In this document: positions 32,920 through 42,371 of the stretch, one piece after another
Numbering within the stretch: the first letter of the stretch is position 1
Layout of the letters: every line of letters begins with the position of its first letter
DNA from: CAIRDP01 sp037138335
Lineage (GTDB): Bacteria > Bacteroidota > Bacteroidia > Bacteroidales > FEN-979
NCBI GenBank assembly: GCA_037138335.1
Contig: JBAXIO010000019.1
Location: 1 to 64,000, forward strand
Length of the DNA stretch: 64,000 bases
Direction: 5' to 3'
Made by a program: the position numbers and the translations under genes
The notes under the pieces: model-generated
Databases searched by the model: none
What the model was told of the DNA's origin: nothing
Seen by the model: only the letters and a program-made list of their open reading frames with translations

Positions 32920-35900
32920 TCAATCCACCTTTTGGATGGAAATTTTAGTTTTAATTGTTTCTGTCAGCTCAATCTCATCAATGTCGTTACCTTCTAAATT
33001 TCCCGTAACAGTAAATGACTGAGCCAGAATTTCGCTGCAAATATAAGAATTATTCTGATTCACGGCCTCATCCATTTCAGGATGTGACTGTATTTTCACC
33101 CTGATCTTATCCGTTACTTCGAATTTTTTATCCTTCCGGAGGTTCTGTATCCGGTTGACCAGTTCCCTTGCAATTCCTTCATTCTTCAGTTCAGGGGTAA
33201 TATTTGTATCCAGCGCAACAACAAGGGATCCCATTGCCGCTGTATTGTACCCGGGGAGGTCGTCGCTCTGGATCTCGATGTCGCCCAATTCAAAGGTGTA
33301 TGAATTACCGTTTGCGTACATCCTGGTACAGGTTTTTTTCCTCTCAAAATCAGCTATCTCCGACTGAGTCCAGCCTTTCATGTCTTCGGCTATCATTTTC
33401 ATGTCCTTGCCGCATTTAGGCCCGAGCTTTTTGAAATCGGGTTTGATCTTTTTGGATAAGATGCCCTCCGTATCGGTTATATATTCGATGCGTTTAACAT
33501 TAACCTCTGACAGGATCAGGTTCTTTACCGATTCAACCTGCCCTTTCAGTTTTTCATTCAGAACAGGGACAAGTATACGGTTCAGCGGCTGCCTTACCCT
33601 GATGTTGGTTTTTTTCCTTATCGAAAGTGCCAGTGAAGAGATTTTCTGTGCCATCTCCATCCTTTCTTCAAGATCTTTATCGATCATTGACAGGCTGGCG
33701 GAAGGAAAGTCTGTAAGATGAACAGAATCGGTCTTTTTTCTGCCCGATACCTGATTCAAATCGGTAAACAGCTGTTCGGCAAAGAAAGGTGCTATGGGAG
33801 CCATGAGCTGTGACAGGGTCTCAAGACAGGTGTAAAGGGTTTGGTACGCGCTGATTTTGTCTGAAGAATAATTGCCCTTCCAGAAACGGCGCCTGCATAA
33901 GCGAACATACCAGTTGCTCAGGTGTTCATCAACAAAATCGGAAATTGCACGGCCTGCCCTTGTAGGTTCATATTCAGTGTAACTTTCATCGACAAAACGG
34001 ATCAGTGAATTTAATTCCGACAGTATCCACCGGTCAATTTCAGGCCGTTCATTCAGAGGGATCTCGTCGTCGGAATAGCAAAAACCATCAATGTTGGCAT
34101 AGAGCGCAAAGAAGGTATAGGTATTGTAAAGGGTTCCGAAGAATTTACGCTGTGTTTCGGTAATGCCTTCAATGTCAAATTTCAGGTTATCCCAGGGCTG
34201 GGAGTTGGTGATCAGGTACCATCGGGTTGCATCAGGACCGAATTTACTAAGTGTCTCAAAAGGATCCACCGCATTCCCAAGGCGTTTCGACATTTTATTC
34301 CCGGCCTTATCAAGCACTAGGCCATTGGAGACGCAGGTCTTATAAGCAACCGAATCAAACAGCATCACCGTGATGGCGTGGAGGGTAAAAAACCAGCCAC
34401 GGGTCTGGTCAACACCTTCGGCAATAAAATCGGCCGGGAAAAAGCTTTCCAGGCTGCGGCTTGAATCAAAAGGATAATGATATTGTGCATAAGGCATTGC
34501 CCCTGAGTCGAACCATACGTCGATAAGATCGGTCTCCCGGTTCATGGGGCGCCCGTCATCGCTTACCAGGATAATATCATCCACAAAGGGGCGATGGAGG
34601 TCGAATGTCTGATAATTTGAGTCGGCCAGGTCGCCTTCCTTATATGAAGCCAGGGGATTGGTCTTCATTATACCGGCATTCACCGCCTTCTCAATTTCTT
34701 TCCTGAGTTGATTTACCGAGCCAATGCAGATTTCCGTTTTACCGTCTTCGGTTCTCCAGATAGGAAGCGGGGTTCCCCAGAACCTTGAACGGCTGAGATT
34801 CCAGTCGACAAGGTTTTCCAGCCAGTTCCCGAATCTTCCTGTGCCTGTTGATTCGGGTTTCCAGTTGATCGTTTTATTGAGGCTGATCATCTTATCCTTA
34901 TACGCAGTAGTGCGGATAAACCATGAATCAAGCGGATAGTAAAGCACAGGCTTATCGGTACGCCAGCAATGCGGGTATGAATGCTCGTACTTCTCAGATT
35001 TGAAAGCCTTGTTCTCATGCTTTAGCTTGACAATAATGTCGATGTCGACAGGCGGGCATTCCTTATTTGAACAGTCATCATCATATTCGACTTTTACATA
35101 ACGGCCGGCAAACTCGCCCATCTGTTCAGTGAACCTTCCCTGTTTGTCGACAAGGGTAAGAGATCCCAGGCCATACTGTCTTCCAACCCTGAAATCGTCA
35201 GCCCCGAAACTTGGCGCGATGTGCACAATGCCTGTACCGTCCTGGGTAGTGACAAAATCCCCGATGACAACCCTGAAAGGATCCCCTTCCTCTGGCCGGG
35301 CATAAGGAAGCAGCTGCTCATAGCGCAGGTTTTCGAAATCAGCGCCCTTATATTCGGCAACAACCCTGTAGGGTATGTTCTTCTGGCCTTCATGGTATTC
35401 ATCCAGTTCAAGCTGGGCATTTTTTTCGGGAAGGTACTGGTGAAGAAGATCCTTCGCCATGATCACCGTTTGTTCACGGAAAGTATATGGATTATATGTC
35501 CTTATAAGCAGGTATGTGATATCCTTCCCCACGGCCAGGCCGGTATTCGATGGAAGTGTCCAGGGAGTGGTAGTCCATGCCAGGAAATATACATCACCAA
35601 AAAGATCCCTGAAAAGGAACTCCGATTTTTCGTCCTGTATGACTTTAAACTGGGCAACCACGGTGTTGTCTTTGACGGTTTTATAGGCCCCGGGCTGATT
35701 AAGTTCATGGGTGCTCAGGCCGGTTCCGGCAGCAGGGGAGTATGGTTGTATGGTGTACCCCTTGTAAAGCAGCCCCTTTTCATAAAGTTTACTCAGGAGG
35801 TACCATACCGATTCAATGTATTTATTTTCGTAGGTTATATATGGATCATCGAGATTCAGCCAATAGCCCATCTGTACCGTAAGTTCATCCCAGAGGTCTT

Positions 35901-36288
35901 TGTATTTCATCACCTCGTTGCGGCATTCTTTATTGTAATCTTCAATGGATATTTTCCTGCCGATGTCTTCTTTGGTTATTCCCAGTTTTTTTTCAACGCC
36001 TATCTCAATGGGAAGGCCGTGTGTATCCCAGCCTGCTTTACGGCTGACATAGAAACCTTTCATGGTCTTGTACCTGCAGAAGATATCCTTGATGGTGCGG
36101 GCCATAACATGGTGTATCCCGGGAATGCCATTGGCCGAAGGGGGCCCTTCGTAAAAAATATAAGGGGTCCTGCCCCTGGTAAGTTCCAGGCTTTTTTCAA
36201 ACGTATTATGTTCTTTCCAATATGACTGGATTTCTCTCCCGATTCTTGTCAGGTCCAGGTTCCGGTGTTCAGCGTATTTTGTTTTCAT
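32920..36288 (-). CDS. ileS: Isoleucyl-tRNA synthetase, 1122 aa
   Basis: Charges tRNA-Ile. Class I motifs: HIGH-type YEGPPSANGIPGIHHV, and DKAGNKMSKRLGN (KMSKS). The ~1120-residue length and GIHH form match the eukaryote-like, type 2 enzyme, which often shows mupirocin resistance; that trait is family knowledge and not tested here. Editing domain present in the middle. A TACCTTTG box sits 18 nt upstream. Likely first gene of an operon with the dksA-like gene and lspA (gap 64 nt). Confidence 0.97.
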   Translation of the reverse strand: MKTKYAEHRNLDLTRIGREIQSYWKEHNTFEKSLELTRGRTPYIFYEGPPSANGIPGIHHVMARTIKDIFCRYKTMKGFYVSRKAGWDTHGLPIEIGVEKKLGITKEDIGRKISIEDYNKECRNEVMKYKDLWDELTVQMGYWLNLDDPYITYENKYIESVWYLLSKLYEKGLLYKGYTIQPYSPAAGTGLSTHELNQPGAYKTVKDNTVVAQFKVIQDEKSEFLFRDLFGDVYFLAWTTTPWTLPSNTGLAVGKDITYLLIRTYNPYTFREQTVIMAKDLLHQYLPEKNAQLELDEYHEGQKNIPYRVVAEYKGADFENLRYEQLLPYARPEEGDPFRVVIGDFVTTQDGTGIVHIAPSFGADDFRVGRQYGLGSLTLVDKQGRFTEQMGEFAGRYVKVEYDDDCSNKECPPVDIDIIVKLKHENKAFKSEKYEHSYPHCWRTDKPVLYYPLDSWFIRTTAYKDKMISLNKTINWKPESTGTGRFGNWLENLVDWNLSRSRFWGTPLPIWRTEDGKTEICIGSVNQLRKEIEKAVNAGIMKTNPLASYKEGDLADSNYQTFDLHRPFVDDIILVSDDGRPMNRETDLIDVWFDSGAMPYAQYHYPFDSSRSLESFFPADFIAEGVDQTRGWFFTLHAITVMLFDSVAYKTCVSNGLVLDKAGNKMSKRLGNAVDPFETLSKFGPDATRWYLITNSQPWDNLKFDIEGITETQRKFFGTLYNTYTFFALYANIDGFCYSDDEIPLNERPEIDRWILSELNSLIRFVDESYTEYEPTRAGRAISDFVDEHLSNWYVRLCRRRFWKGNYSSDKISAYQTLYTCLETLSQLMAPIAPFFAEQLFTDLNQVSGRKKTDSVHLTDFPSASLSMIDKDLEERMEMAQKISSLALSIRKKTNIRVRQPLNRILVPVLNEKLKGQVESVKNLILSEVNVKRIEYITDTEGILSKKIKPDFKKLGPKCGKDMKMIAEDMKGWTQSEIADFERKKTCTRMYANGNSYTFELGDIEIQSDDLPGYNTAAMGSLVVALDTNITPELKNEGIARELVNRIQNLRKDKKFEVTDKIRVKIQSHPEMDEAVNQNNSYICSEILAQSFTVTGNLEGNDIDEIELTETIKTKISIQKVD

Positions 36289-36305
36289 CCTTTAAAAAAA
36301 GTGTG

Positions 36306-36313
36306 CAAAGGTA
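36306..36313 (-). promoter_or_regulatory. Bacteroidetes -7 box TACCTTTG for ileS operon
   Basis: TACCTTTGCA reading toward ileS, 18 nt before its ATG. Confidence 0.7.
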
Positions 36314-36360
36314 CGTTTTTTTGGGGAAATCGTGATAAAAAAGCAGGAGAAATGATAGAG

Positions 36361-36504
36361 GATTAGGGATAACTGGATAAGGCGCTGCGCGCCGATAACT
36401 GGACATGGCACTTCGCTCCGATGACTTGATTACTGGATATCCAGTGATCCAGCAATCCAGTGATCCAGTTATCCAGTCCTCCAGCTATCCAGCAATCCAG
36501 GTTA
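36361..36504. repeat. CTGGATnn octamer array, compound and self-complementary
   Basis: Left part: units AACTGGATAAGG/GATAACTGGAC with GCGCTGCGCGCC and CACTTCGCTCCG spacers; right part: eight direct 8-nt units (CCAGTGAT, CCAGCAAT, CCAGTTAT, CCAGTCCT, CCAGCTAT ...). The two halves are inverted relative to each other and meet at the palindrome ACTGGATATCCAGT, so the whole can fold into a long hairpin. The final GTTATC includes the TAA stop of the next gene. Confidence 0.88.
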
Positions 36505-37668
36505 TCCCGGGAAAAGCAGTTTTACCGAAGCCCCGGAACCGGGATTGTTTCTCACTTCGACTTTACCGCCGTGAGCGTCCATAGCCATCTTGGCAAGGCA
36601 GAGATCAAGCCCTACATTTTCGTCAATGTGTTCGCCCCCAAGCCCGAAAAGGGAAAACAGGTTTTTCAGGGCCTGCTCGCTGAAACCGGGTCCCTGGTCG
36701 GTAATCTCACAGCCTTTATACCCGTTTTCTTCGATCAGCCTGATCCTGATCTCTCCGCCTTCGGGTGAATATTCCACCGCATTCTCGACCACCCCCTGGA
36801 AACAGCTCCTGATCAGCTTCTCATTCCCTTCAACCATGGCTTCGGTAAGCAGGGGATCAAGAAGGGTATTTATGCCTTTTTTGCCTGTTTGCAAGACATA
36901 ATCATTGAGACAAAACTCCAGTATTCTTCCCAGCGAGGCGGGTTTTTTCTGGAGCGGTTTCTCCCTGGCAATTAATTCGGTAAGCTGCAGCACAACGGCA
37001 AGGAATTTCTCAAGCCGCATCGAAGAATAAAAAATAAACTCAACGTGCTCCTTTACTTCCGGAGATTCCACTTCATCCTGCAGTATATTTGTAAAACCAA
37101 GGATCGCATTCAAGGGTGTGCGCAGCTCGTGGTTGATCATGTGAAGGAAATCGGTCTTGGCTTTATCAAGGGATTTTAAGCTGCTGTATGCCTTTTCCAG
37201 TTCCTCGTGAGCCGATCTTAAATCCTCGGTGCGTTCTTCCACTTTCTGTTCCAGCCATGAATTAACCTCCAGCAACTGCTGGCGGCTTGATTTAAGTTCC
37301 AGGTGCGTCCTCACCCTGGCAAGCAGTTCGTCAGGAGAGAAAGGTTTTGTGAGGTAATCCACCCCTCCGCTGGTAAACGCTTTGTTAAGACTGGCCGTGT
37401 CGGTCTTGGCTGTCAGAAAGATCACGGGAACCAGGCTGTGTTTCGACATACTTTTAATCCTGACACAGGTCTCGTAACCATCCATTTCGGGCATCATAAT
37501 GTCAAGCAGGATGAGGTCGTAACTTTCAACTTCCAGTATGTTTATCGCCTCCTTGCCGCTGAACGCATAATCAACCTGGTAGTGCTGGGGTGAAAGCAAA
37601 GCAGCCAGTACCTTAAGGTTCTTGGGATTATCATCAACAGCCAGTATTTTATAATTTGAGTTCTCCAT
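36502..37668 (-). CDS. Response-regulator/histidine-kinase hybrid (REC-HisKA-HATPase), 388 aa
   Basis: Receiver at 5-120 (phospho-Asp in LILLDIMMPEMDGYE), a coiled coil (about 125-165, SWLEQKVEERTEDLRSAHEE), HisKA with MINHELRTPLNAILGF, and HATPase (about 265-388) with GVVENAVEYSPEGG and DQGPGFSEQ. The N-terminal receiver and soluble form suggest it reads a phosphosignal from another kinase. The HATPase G2 box LGLGG/GLDL is less canonical. The C-terminal stop codon is repeat-encoded. Confidence 0.88.
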   Translation of the reverse strand: MENSNYKILAVDDNPKNLKVLAALLSPQHYQVDYAFSGKEAINILEVESYDLILLDIMMPEMDGYETCVRIKSMSKHSLVPVIFLTAKTDTASLNKAFTSGGVDYLTKPFSPDELLARVRTHLELKSSRQQLLEVNSWLEQKVEERTEDLRSAHEELEKAYSSLKSLDKAKTDFLHMINHELRTPLNAILGFTNILQDEVESPEVKEHVEFIFYSSMRLEKFLAVVLQLTELIAREKPLQKKPASLGRILEFCLNDYVLQTGKKGINTLLDPLLTEAMVEGNEKLIRSCFQGVVENAVEYSPEGGEIRIRLIEENGYKGCEITDQGPGFSEQALKNLFSLFGLGGEHIDENVGLDLCLAKMAMDAHGGKVEVRNNPGSGASVKLLFPG

Positions 37669-37790
37669 TTCCGAAAAATAAGCCTGTGAATATCGCTCCT
37701 TTTAGCTAATCCCCTGCTCTCCGGCAGACAATTTTATAAACAGCCCCCGGTGAAATTATGAAATGCATGTTATGGTGTTAAAGTATTTTC

Positions 37791-37798
37791 TATTTTTG
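37791..37798 (+). promoter_or_regulatory. Bacteroidetes -7 box TATTTTTG for nitroreductase
   Basis: Exact TAnnTTTG match 17 nt upstream of the ATG. Confidence 0.55.
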
Positions 37799-37815
37799 AG
37801 TAATTTTTCTGCATT

Positions 37816-38349
37816 ATGCAAGGTTCTTCCGCGATCGTATTGGAAACCATTCTCAAGCGCAGAAGCGTCAGGAATTTTACAGCTCAGGTGCCTGACCCCT
37901 CTTTGCTGATGACTTTGCTGAAAGCCGCAATGGCAGCACCATCTGCAAGGAACCGCCAGCCATGGGCCTTTATAGCCATTACTGAGCGTCCCATTATGGA
38001 TTCCCTGGCCGAAGGCCTTCCGTACACCAAAATGCTTTATACAGCAGGTGCCGCTATCGTAGTTTGCGGTGATTCAACAATTGAACTGCAGGCTGGGGCC
38101 ACTGACCTCTGGTACCAGGATGCTGCAGCAGCATCTCAAAACATCCTTCTTCAGGCTTCTGCCATGGGACTGGGTGCGGTGTGGAGCGCCTTATTCCCCT
38201 ATGAAGACCGCAGTGCTCATGTTCGAAATATCCTTGGCCTTCCCGCACATATCAGCCCGTTCTCCATAATACCCCTTGGCTACCCTTCGGGAGAGGATCT
38301 CCCCAAGGATAAATTTAAGCCTGAAAGGATTCATTGGGAGAAATGGTAA
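37816..38349 (+). CDS. Nitroreductase-family FMN oxidoreductase, 177 aa
   Basis: FMN-dependent NAD(P)H oxidoreductase. RRSVRNF near residue 16 and APSARNRQPWAF (residues ~41-52) bind FMN, then DAAAASQNILLQASAMGLG and GYPSGE. At 177 aa it is in the small NfnB/BluB-less group. It probably reduces quinones, nitro groups or an unknown organic acceptor. A TATTTTTG box lies 17 nt upstream. The PAS protein downstream follows in the same direction. Confidence 0.9.
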   Translation: MQGSSAIVLETILKRRSVRNFTAQVPDPSLLMTLLKAAMAAPSARNRQPWAFIAITERPIMDSLAEGLPYTKMLYTAGAAIVVCGDSTIELQAGATDLWYQDAAAASQNILLQASAMGLGAVWSALFPYEDRSAHVRNILGLPAHISPFSIIPLGYPSGEDLPKDKFKPERIHWEKW

Positions 38350-38412
38350 ACCACTTGCAATTGAAACCTGCAGGCAACCGTAACAATAAATGCATATCTA
38401 ATTGATGACACA

Positions 38413-38748
38413 ATGGAAGAATGGATTGAAAAACTGGATGGATCGGTTATAGTTACAGACCTTGGCGGAAAAGTGATCTATGCAAATTCAATGGCAGAGC
38501 GCACATTCGTAAAGCCCGGAGAGCTTTCCCTTCTGGGCCGCGACCTCATGGGCTGCCATAACGAGAATTCAAAAAAGATCATCGGCAGGATCATGGATGA
38601 GAAGGTTAAAAATGTGTATACAATAGAAAAAAAAGGGAAGAAAAAGTTGATATACCAAACACCATGGATCGTGGATGGGGAGTTGAGGGGGCTGGTTGAA
38701 TTATCCCTGGAAATTCCTTTTGACATGCCTCACTTTGTGAGGGAATAG
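38413..38748 (+). CDS. Stand-alone PAS domain protein, 111 aa
   Basis: Single PAS fold (SVIVTDLGGKVIYANSMAERTF ... GRDLMGCHNENSKKIIGRIM). The conserved MGCHNENS segment resembles the PAS domain of DUF438-type proteins, where the CH pair can ligate haem; haem binding is only inferred. No output domain. It lies 63 nt after the nitroreductase and 85 nt before a TlpA-like lipoprotein, so it may report redox state to a partner. Confidence 0.8.
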   Translation: MEEWIEKLDGSVIVTDLGGKVIYANSMAERTFVKPGELSLLGRDLMGCHNENSKKIIGRIMDEKVKNVYTIEKKGKKKLIYQTPWIVDGELRGLVELSLEIPFDMPHFVRE

Positions 38749-38833
38749 GTCATTGGTATGAACCCCGGGTAATTTCCCGGTTACGGATTCAGCTCCAGAT
38801 TGGAGGGAATTTATAACAGATAGGAAATCCTTT

Positions 38834-40075
38834 ATGAAAAAATTTATTTGTCTTCTGTCACTGATCATAATGCTCTCAGGGGGCTGCATCCGTCATAATA
38901 TCCTGAAACAGGGGCCCTACCTGGGAGTAATACGGATCGACAGTGCGGAACCCGAAATGGACCTTCCCTTCAATATGATCTATGCCCTGACACCCGACGG
39001 ACAAAAGGTCATGCAGGTTTCCAATGCAGGCGAGGTCATTATGATCAATGAACTGGCTCTTTCGGGTGATACGGTATTTATGAAATTTCCTGTTTTTACT
39101 TCCGAGATAATTGCAATCATCAGGCATGATTCCCTTATCGGCAGATATTATCCGAAAGGGAAGGAAGCCGGCATCTGGTATGCATTTTATGCTGTTCCGG
39201 GTGTGACCGACCGTTTCCCATGGGCCAATAAGCCGGCCTCTGCAAACCTTAGCGGACGATGGAAGATCACCGAAAATGCCAACACCCCTGATTCCACGAT
39301 CATGGTTGGTGAATTCATGCAGGACAGCAACCGAATCACAGGAACGATCCTGAATTCCGGGGGCGACTACCGTTACCTGGAGGGGAAAGTTTCAGGGAAC
39401 AAATTCATGATCTCGGCAATTGACGGGGCTCACACTTTGATTCTCACGGCCGATGTCTCACCTCAGGGGAAATTGGAGAATGGCCGTTTTATGGGGAGCC
39501 CAAAATGGAAAAGCATCTGGACTGCCGAAAGGAATGAATCCATCAAGCTTCCGGGGATGGATGAACTGGTTAAAGTAAAACCCGGTGCCCGCCCTTTTTA
39601 TTTTGATTTGCCAGACATCAACGGGGATAAAGTCGCGCTTGACGACCCTAAATTCAAAGACAAGGTTATAATTGTGATGGCTATTGGAACCTGGTGCCCA
39701 AATTGCCTTGATGAAACTATCTTTTACAGGGATATATACTCGAATTACAGGGAAAAAGGCCTTGAGATAGTCGCTCTGTGTTTTGAAGATAAGACCCTGG
39801 AAATTTCAAAACCCGGGATGGAACGCTTTATTGGCCAGACGGGTGCCGGTTATACCTTCGTTTATGCAGGGCCAAGAGGCCGTGAATCCCTTCAATCTGT
39901 GTTATTTAACCTTGAGGGCCGCATGGCCTACCCAACTACTTTGTTTATTGACAGGAAAGGTGCGATCCGGAAAGTTGAAACAGGATTTTCAGGCCCGGGA
40001 ACCGGGCAGCATTACACCGAATTCTGCGATGAAACAAGCAAGTTTATAGAAACTCTGCTGGGGGAAAAACCATAA
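38834..40075 (+). CDS. Lipoprotein with C-terminal TlpA/thioredoxin domain, 413 aa
   Basis: Lipobox LSGGC (Cys18) anchors it in a membrane, facing the periplasm. An N-terminal beta-rich domain (about 25-245) of the kind seen in Bacteroidetes TlpA proteins is followed by a thioredoxin-like domain with the active-site motif GTWCPNCLDE near residue 287. It likely acts as a periplasmic disulphide reductase/isomerase, for example in cytochrome maturation or oxidative repair; the client is unknown. Confidence 0.9.
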   Translation: MKKFICLLSLIIMLSGGCIRHNILKQGPYLGVIRIDSAEPEMDLPFNMIYALTPDGQKVMQVSNAGEVIMINELALSGDTVFMKFPVFTSEIIAIIRHDSLIGRYYPKGKEAGIWYAFYAVPGVTDRFPWANKPASANLSGRWKITENANTPDSTIMVGEFMQDSNRITGTILNSGGDYRYLEGKVSGNKFMISAIDGAHTLILTADVSPQGKLENGRFMGSPKWKSIWTAERNESIKLPGMDELVKVKPGARPFYFDLPDINGDKVALDDPKFKDKVIIVMAIGTWCPNCLDETIFYRDIYSNYREKGLEIVALCFEDKTLEISKPGMERFIGQTGAGYTFVYAGPRGRESLQSVLFNLEGRMAYPTTLFIDRKGAIRKVETGFSGPGTGQHYTEFCDETSKFIETLLGEKP

Positions 40076-40085
40076 GAAACTTGAA

Positions 40086-40134
40086 GGGCGTGATGGCGTG
40101 ATGATAATCCCGCTATCGCATTATCCCGCTATCT
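40086..40134. repeat. GGCGTGAT / CCCGCTAT octamer array
   Basis: Six 8-nt units: two GGCGTGAT then GATAATCC, CGCTATCG, CATTATCC, CGCTATCT. GATAAT and ATTATC form a hairpin in the middle. It fills the spacer between the TlpA lipoprotein and the convergent fabH. Confidence 0.82.
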
Positions 40135-40135
40135 T

Positions 40136-41125
40136 TTAATACGCCCATTTCAGCCAGATACTTCCCCAGGTGAAGCCTCCTCCGAATGCAGCAAGTATAA
40201 TATTGTCGCCTTTTTTCAGCCTGTTTTCCCATTCCCAGAGGCATAAGGGTATCGTTCCGCCTGTGGTATTCCCGTAACGCTCGATGTTGATCATTACCTG
40301 TTCTGTGCCTACCCCCATGCGCCTGGCGGTTGCATCGATGATGCGAAGGTTTGCCTGGTGGGGCACAAGGTATGATATGTCTTCAGACTTCAGGTTGTTC
40401 CTGGCCATGATCTCTGCTGCAACATCCGCCATTTTGGTCACTGCAAACTTGAAAACCGGCTGGCCTTCCTGGAAAACGAAATGTTCTTTGGCATCAATGG
40501 TTTCGTAGGATGGGGGTTTTACAGAACCTCCGGCCTTCATATGCAGGTAGAAACGGCCCGAGCCATCCGAATGCATTATAGAATCCATGATACCTATTTC
40601 TTCAGTGGTTGGTTCCAGCAAAATAGCCCCCGCTGCATCCCCGAATAATACGCAGGTCTCACGACTTGTATAATCGGTGATTGACGACATCTTATCGGCA
40701 CCTATCACTATTGCTTTTTTCACTGTGCCTGTTTCAACGTATTTGGATGCGGTAACAAGGGCATATAAAAGGCCTGAACAGGCAGCGTTCATGTCGAACC
40801 CAAAAGCATTTTTGATCCCGGTCTTGTCACAGACGATATTTGCAGTTGCAGGGAAAATCATATCCGGGGTAACCGTAGCACAGATTACCATACCGATCTC
40901 ATCGGGCCTGGTCCCGGTTTTCTCAAGTAACGCTTTTACAGCTTCAGCGGCCATGTCGGAAGTGCCCAGGCCTTCGCCCTTGAGGATGTGACGTTCTTTG
41001 ATTCCGGTACGGCTCATAATCCATTCGTCGGAAGTATCCACCATGGCTTCCAGTTCCTTATTTGTAAGAATATAAGGCGGGACCCAGCCTTGAATCCCAG
41101 TAATTGCCGCTCTGATTCTGGTCAT
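40136..41125 (-). CDS. fabH: Beta-ketoacyl-ACP synthase III (FabH), 329 aa
   Basis: Starts fatty-acid chains by condensing acyl-CoA with malonyl-ACP. Catalytic Cys116 in DMNAACSGLLYA, His in VPHQANLRIID and Asn in NTTGGTIPL. Start ATG chosen 10 nt after plsX; a longer frame extends into plsX. Last gene of the yceD-rpmF-plsX-fabH operon. Confidence 0.96.
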   Translation of the reverse strand: MTRIRAAITGIQGWVPPYILTNKELEAMVDTSDEWIMSRTGIKERHILKGEGLGTSDMAAEAVKALLEKTGTRPDEIGMVICATVTPDMIFPATANIVCDKTGIKNAFGFDMNAACSGLLYALVTASKYVETGTVKKAIVIGADKMSSITDYTSRETCVLFGDAAGAILLEPTTEEIGIMDSIMHSDGSGRFYLHMKAGGSVKPPSYETIDAKEHFVFQEGQPVFKFAVTKMADVAAEIMARNNLKSEDISYLVPHQANLRIIDATARRMGVGTEQVMINIERYGNTTGGTIPLCLWEWENRLKKGDNIILAAFGGGFTWGSIWLKWAY

Positions 41126-41135
41126 GAAAAAAATG

Positions 41136-42095
41136 TTAAATATTGTTGATAGTGTACTGCTCCAGGGCATGCTTGATCCTGGATGGAAGATTGGCCTCAA
41201 TGATCTCCCTTGAAAGAAGGATCATGTTTTTTATTGCAGTACTGTTTGAGATACCATGGCCCACGATGACATTCCCGTTGACTCCCAGGATAGGGGTACC
41301 TCCATAAATCTCATAATTGAAACGGTCGAGATAAGAATCTTTGATACCTCGCTTTACAAGCACGCGGTACATGGCTTCAACCTGTTTAAGCACAATGTTG
41401 CCGACGAAACCGTCGCATACAATAACATCCACATTGTCCCTGAATAACTCCCGGCCCTCAACGTTTCCAATGAAATTAAAATCTTTTGAATCTTTCATCA
41501 GCTGGAAGGCCGACTGGGTTGTAAGGCTTCCTTTTTTTTCTTCGGATCCGATGTTCAGAAGGCCTACCCTGGGGATCTTAACGTGATACACGTGCTCGGC
41601 AAACAAGGATCCGAGCAAACCGAACTGGTACATAACGTCGGGTTTGGCATCAGGATTGGTTCCCACATCGATGAGAATCGACATCCCGCCATTTTCCTTC
41701 GCTATATATGCAGGGGAACTCGGGCGGATAATTCCCTGAATATTACCAACACTGTATATCGCACCAACAAGCATTGCCCCGCTGCTGCCGGCACTGGCAA
41801 AGGACTGGATCTCTTCATGTTTCAGCATGCGGAAACCGGTCGAAATGCTTGAATTCGGCTTGTTGACAAGAGCTTTGGTGGGGCTTTCATCCATCTCAAT
41901 AAGATCAGGAGCATCCACGATCTCAAACATCGCCGGACTTACATTTTCTTCTTTTAAAAAGGTAAGGATATGATCCTTGTCCCCAATTAAAACAATCTTG
42001 TCGGTGGAAGGCAACTCCTTAAGAGCCATAATTGCACCGTGCATAGTGGCATTTGGTGCAAAATCACCTCCCAATACATCTAAGCCGATCTTCAT
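41136..42095 (-). CDS. plsX: Phosphate acyltransferase (PlsX), 319 aa
   Basis: Makes acyl-phosphate from acyl-ACP in phospholipid synthesis. Typical PlsX opening MKIGLDVLGGDFAPNATMHGAI, a central ASAGSSGAMLVGAIY loop and VGNIVLKQVEAMYR. It lies between rpmF and fabH, the classic gene order; 60 nt separate it from rpmF. Confidence 0.96.
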   Translation of the reverse strand: MKIGLDVLGGDFAPNATMHGAIMALKELPSTDKIVLIGDKDHILTFLKEENVSPAMFEIVDAPDLIEMDESPTKALVNKPNSSISTGFRMLKHEEIQSFASAGSSGAMLVGAIYSVGNIQGIIRPSSPAYIAKENGGMSILIDVGTNPDAKPDVMYQFGLLGSLFAEHVYHVKIPRVGLLNIGSEEKKGSLTTQSAFQLMKDSKDFNFIGNVEGRELFRDNVDVIVCDGFVGNIVLKQVEAMYRVLVKRGIKDSYLDRFNYEIYGGTPILGVNGNVIVGHGISNSTAIKNMILLSREIIEANLPSRIKHALEQYTINNI

Positions 42096-42155
42096 TAGTC
42101 AGAATTAGGTTAAACGACTGAATAATTAATCGGTGAATGACCCTGCATGACAGGA

Positions 42156-42341
42156 TTATTCAGCAGCCGACTTTTCAATAGTCTGCTTCCCGCGGTAGTA
42201 ACCGCATTCAGGACATACCCTGTGATAAAGAACCGGTGCACCGCAATTAGAGCAGAGAGCAAAGGTAGGACTTTCAGCTTTATCATGAGTACGTCTTTTA
42301 TCCCTGCGCTGATTGGAAATTTTTCGTTTCGGATGTGGCAT
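42156..42341 (-). CDS. rpmF: Ribosomal protein bL32, 61 aa
   Basis: 50S protein. MPHPKRKISNQRRDKRR opening and zinc-type CxxC pairs (LCSNCGAP, VCPECGYY). Confidence 0.97.
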   Translation of the reverse strand: MPHPKRKISNQRRDKRRTHDKAESPTFALCSNCGAPVLYHRVCPECGYYRGKQTIEKSAAE

Positions 42342-42371
42342 ACAAAATTAGATTTAATAATATTAATAACA

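Noticed and set aside
35221..36225. 334-codon frame antisense to ileS
   Set aside because: Shadow of ileS codon bias; no motifs and no promoter.
41126..41200. N-terminal extension of fabH
   Set aside because: It lies inside plsX and FabH family proteins begin at MTRIRAAITG-type sequence.
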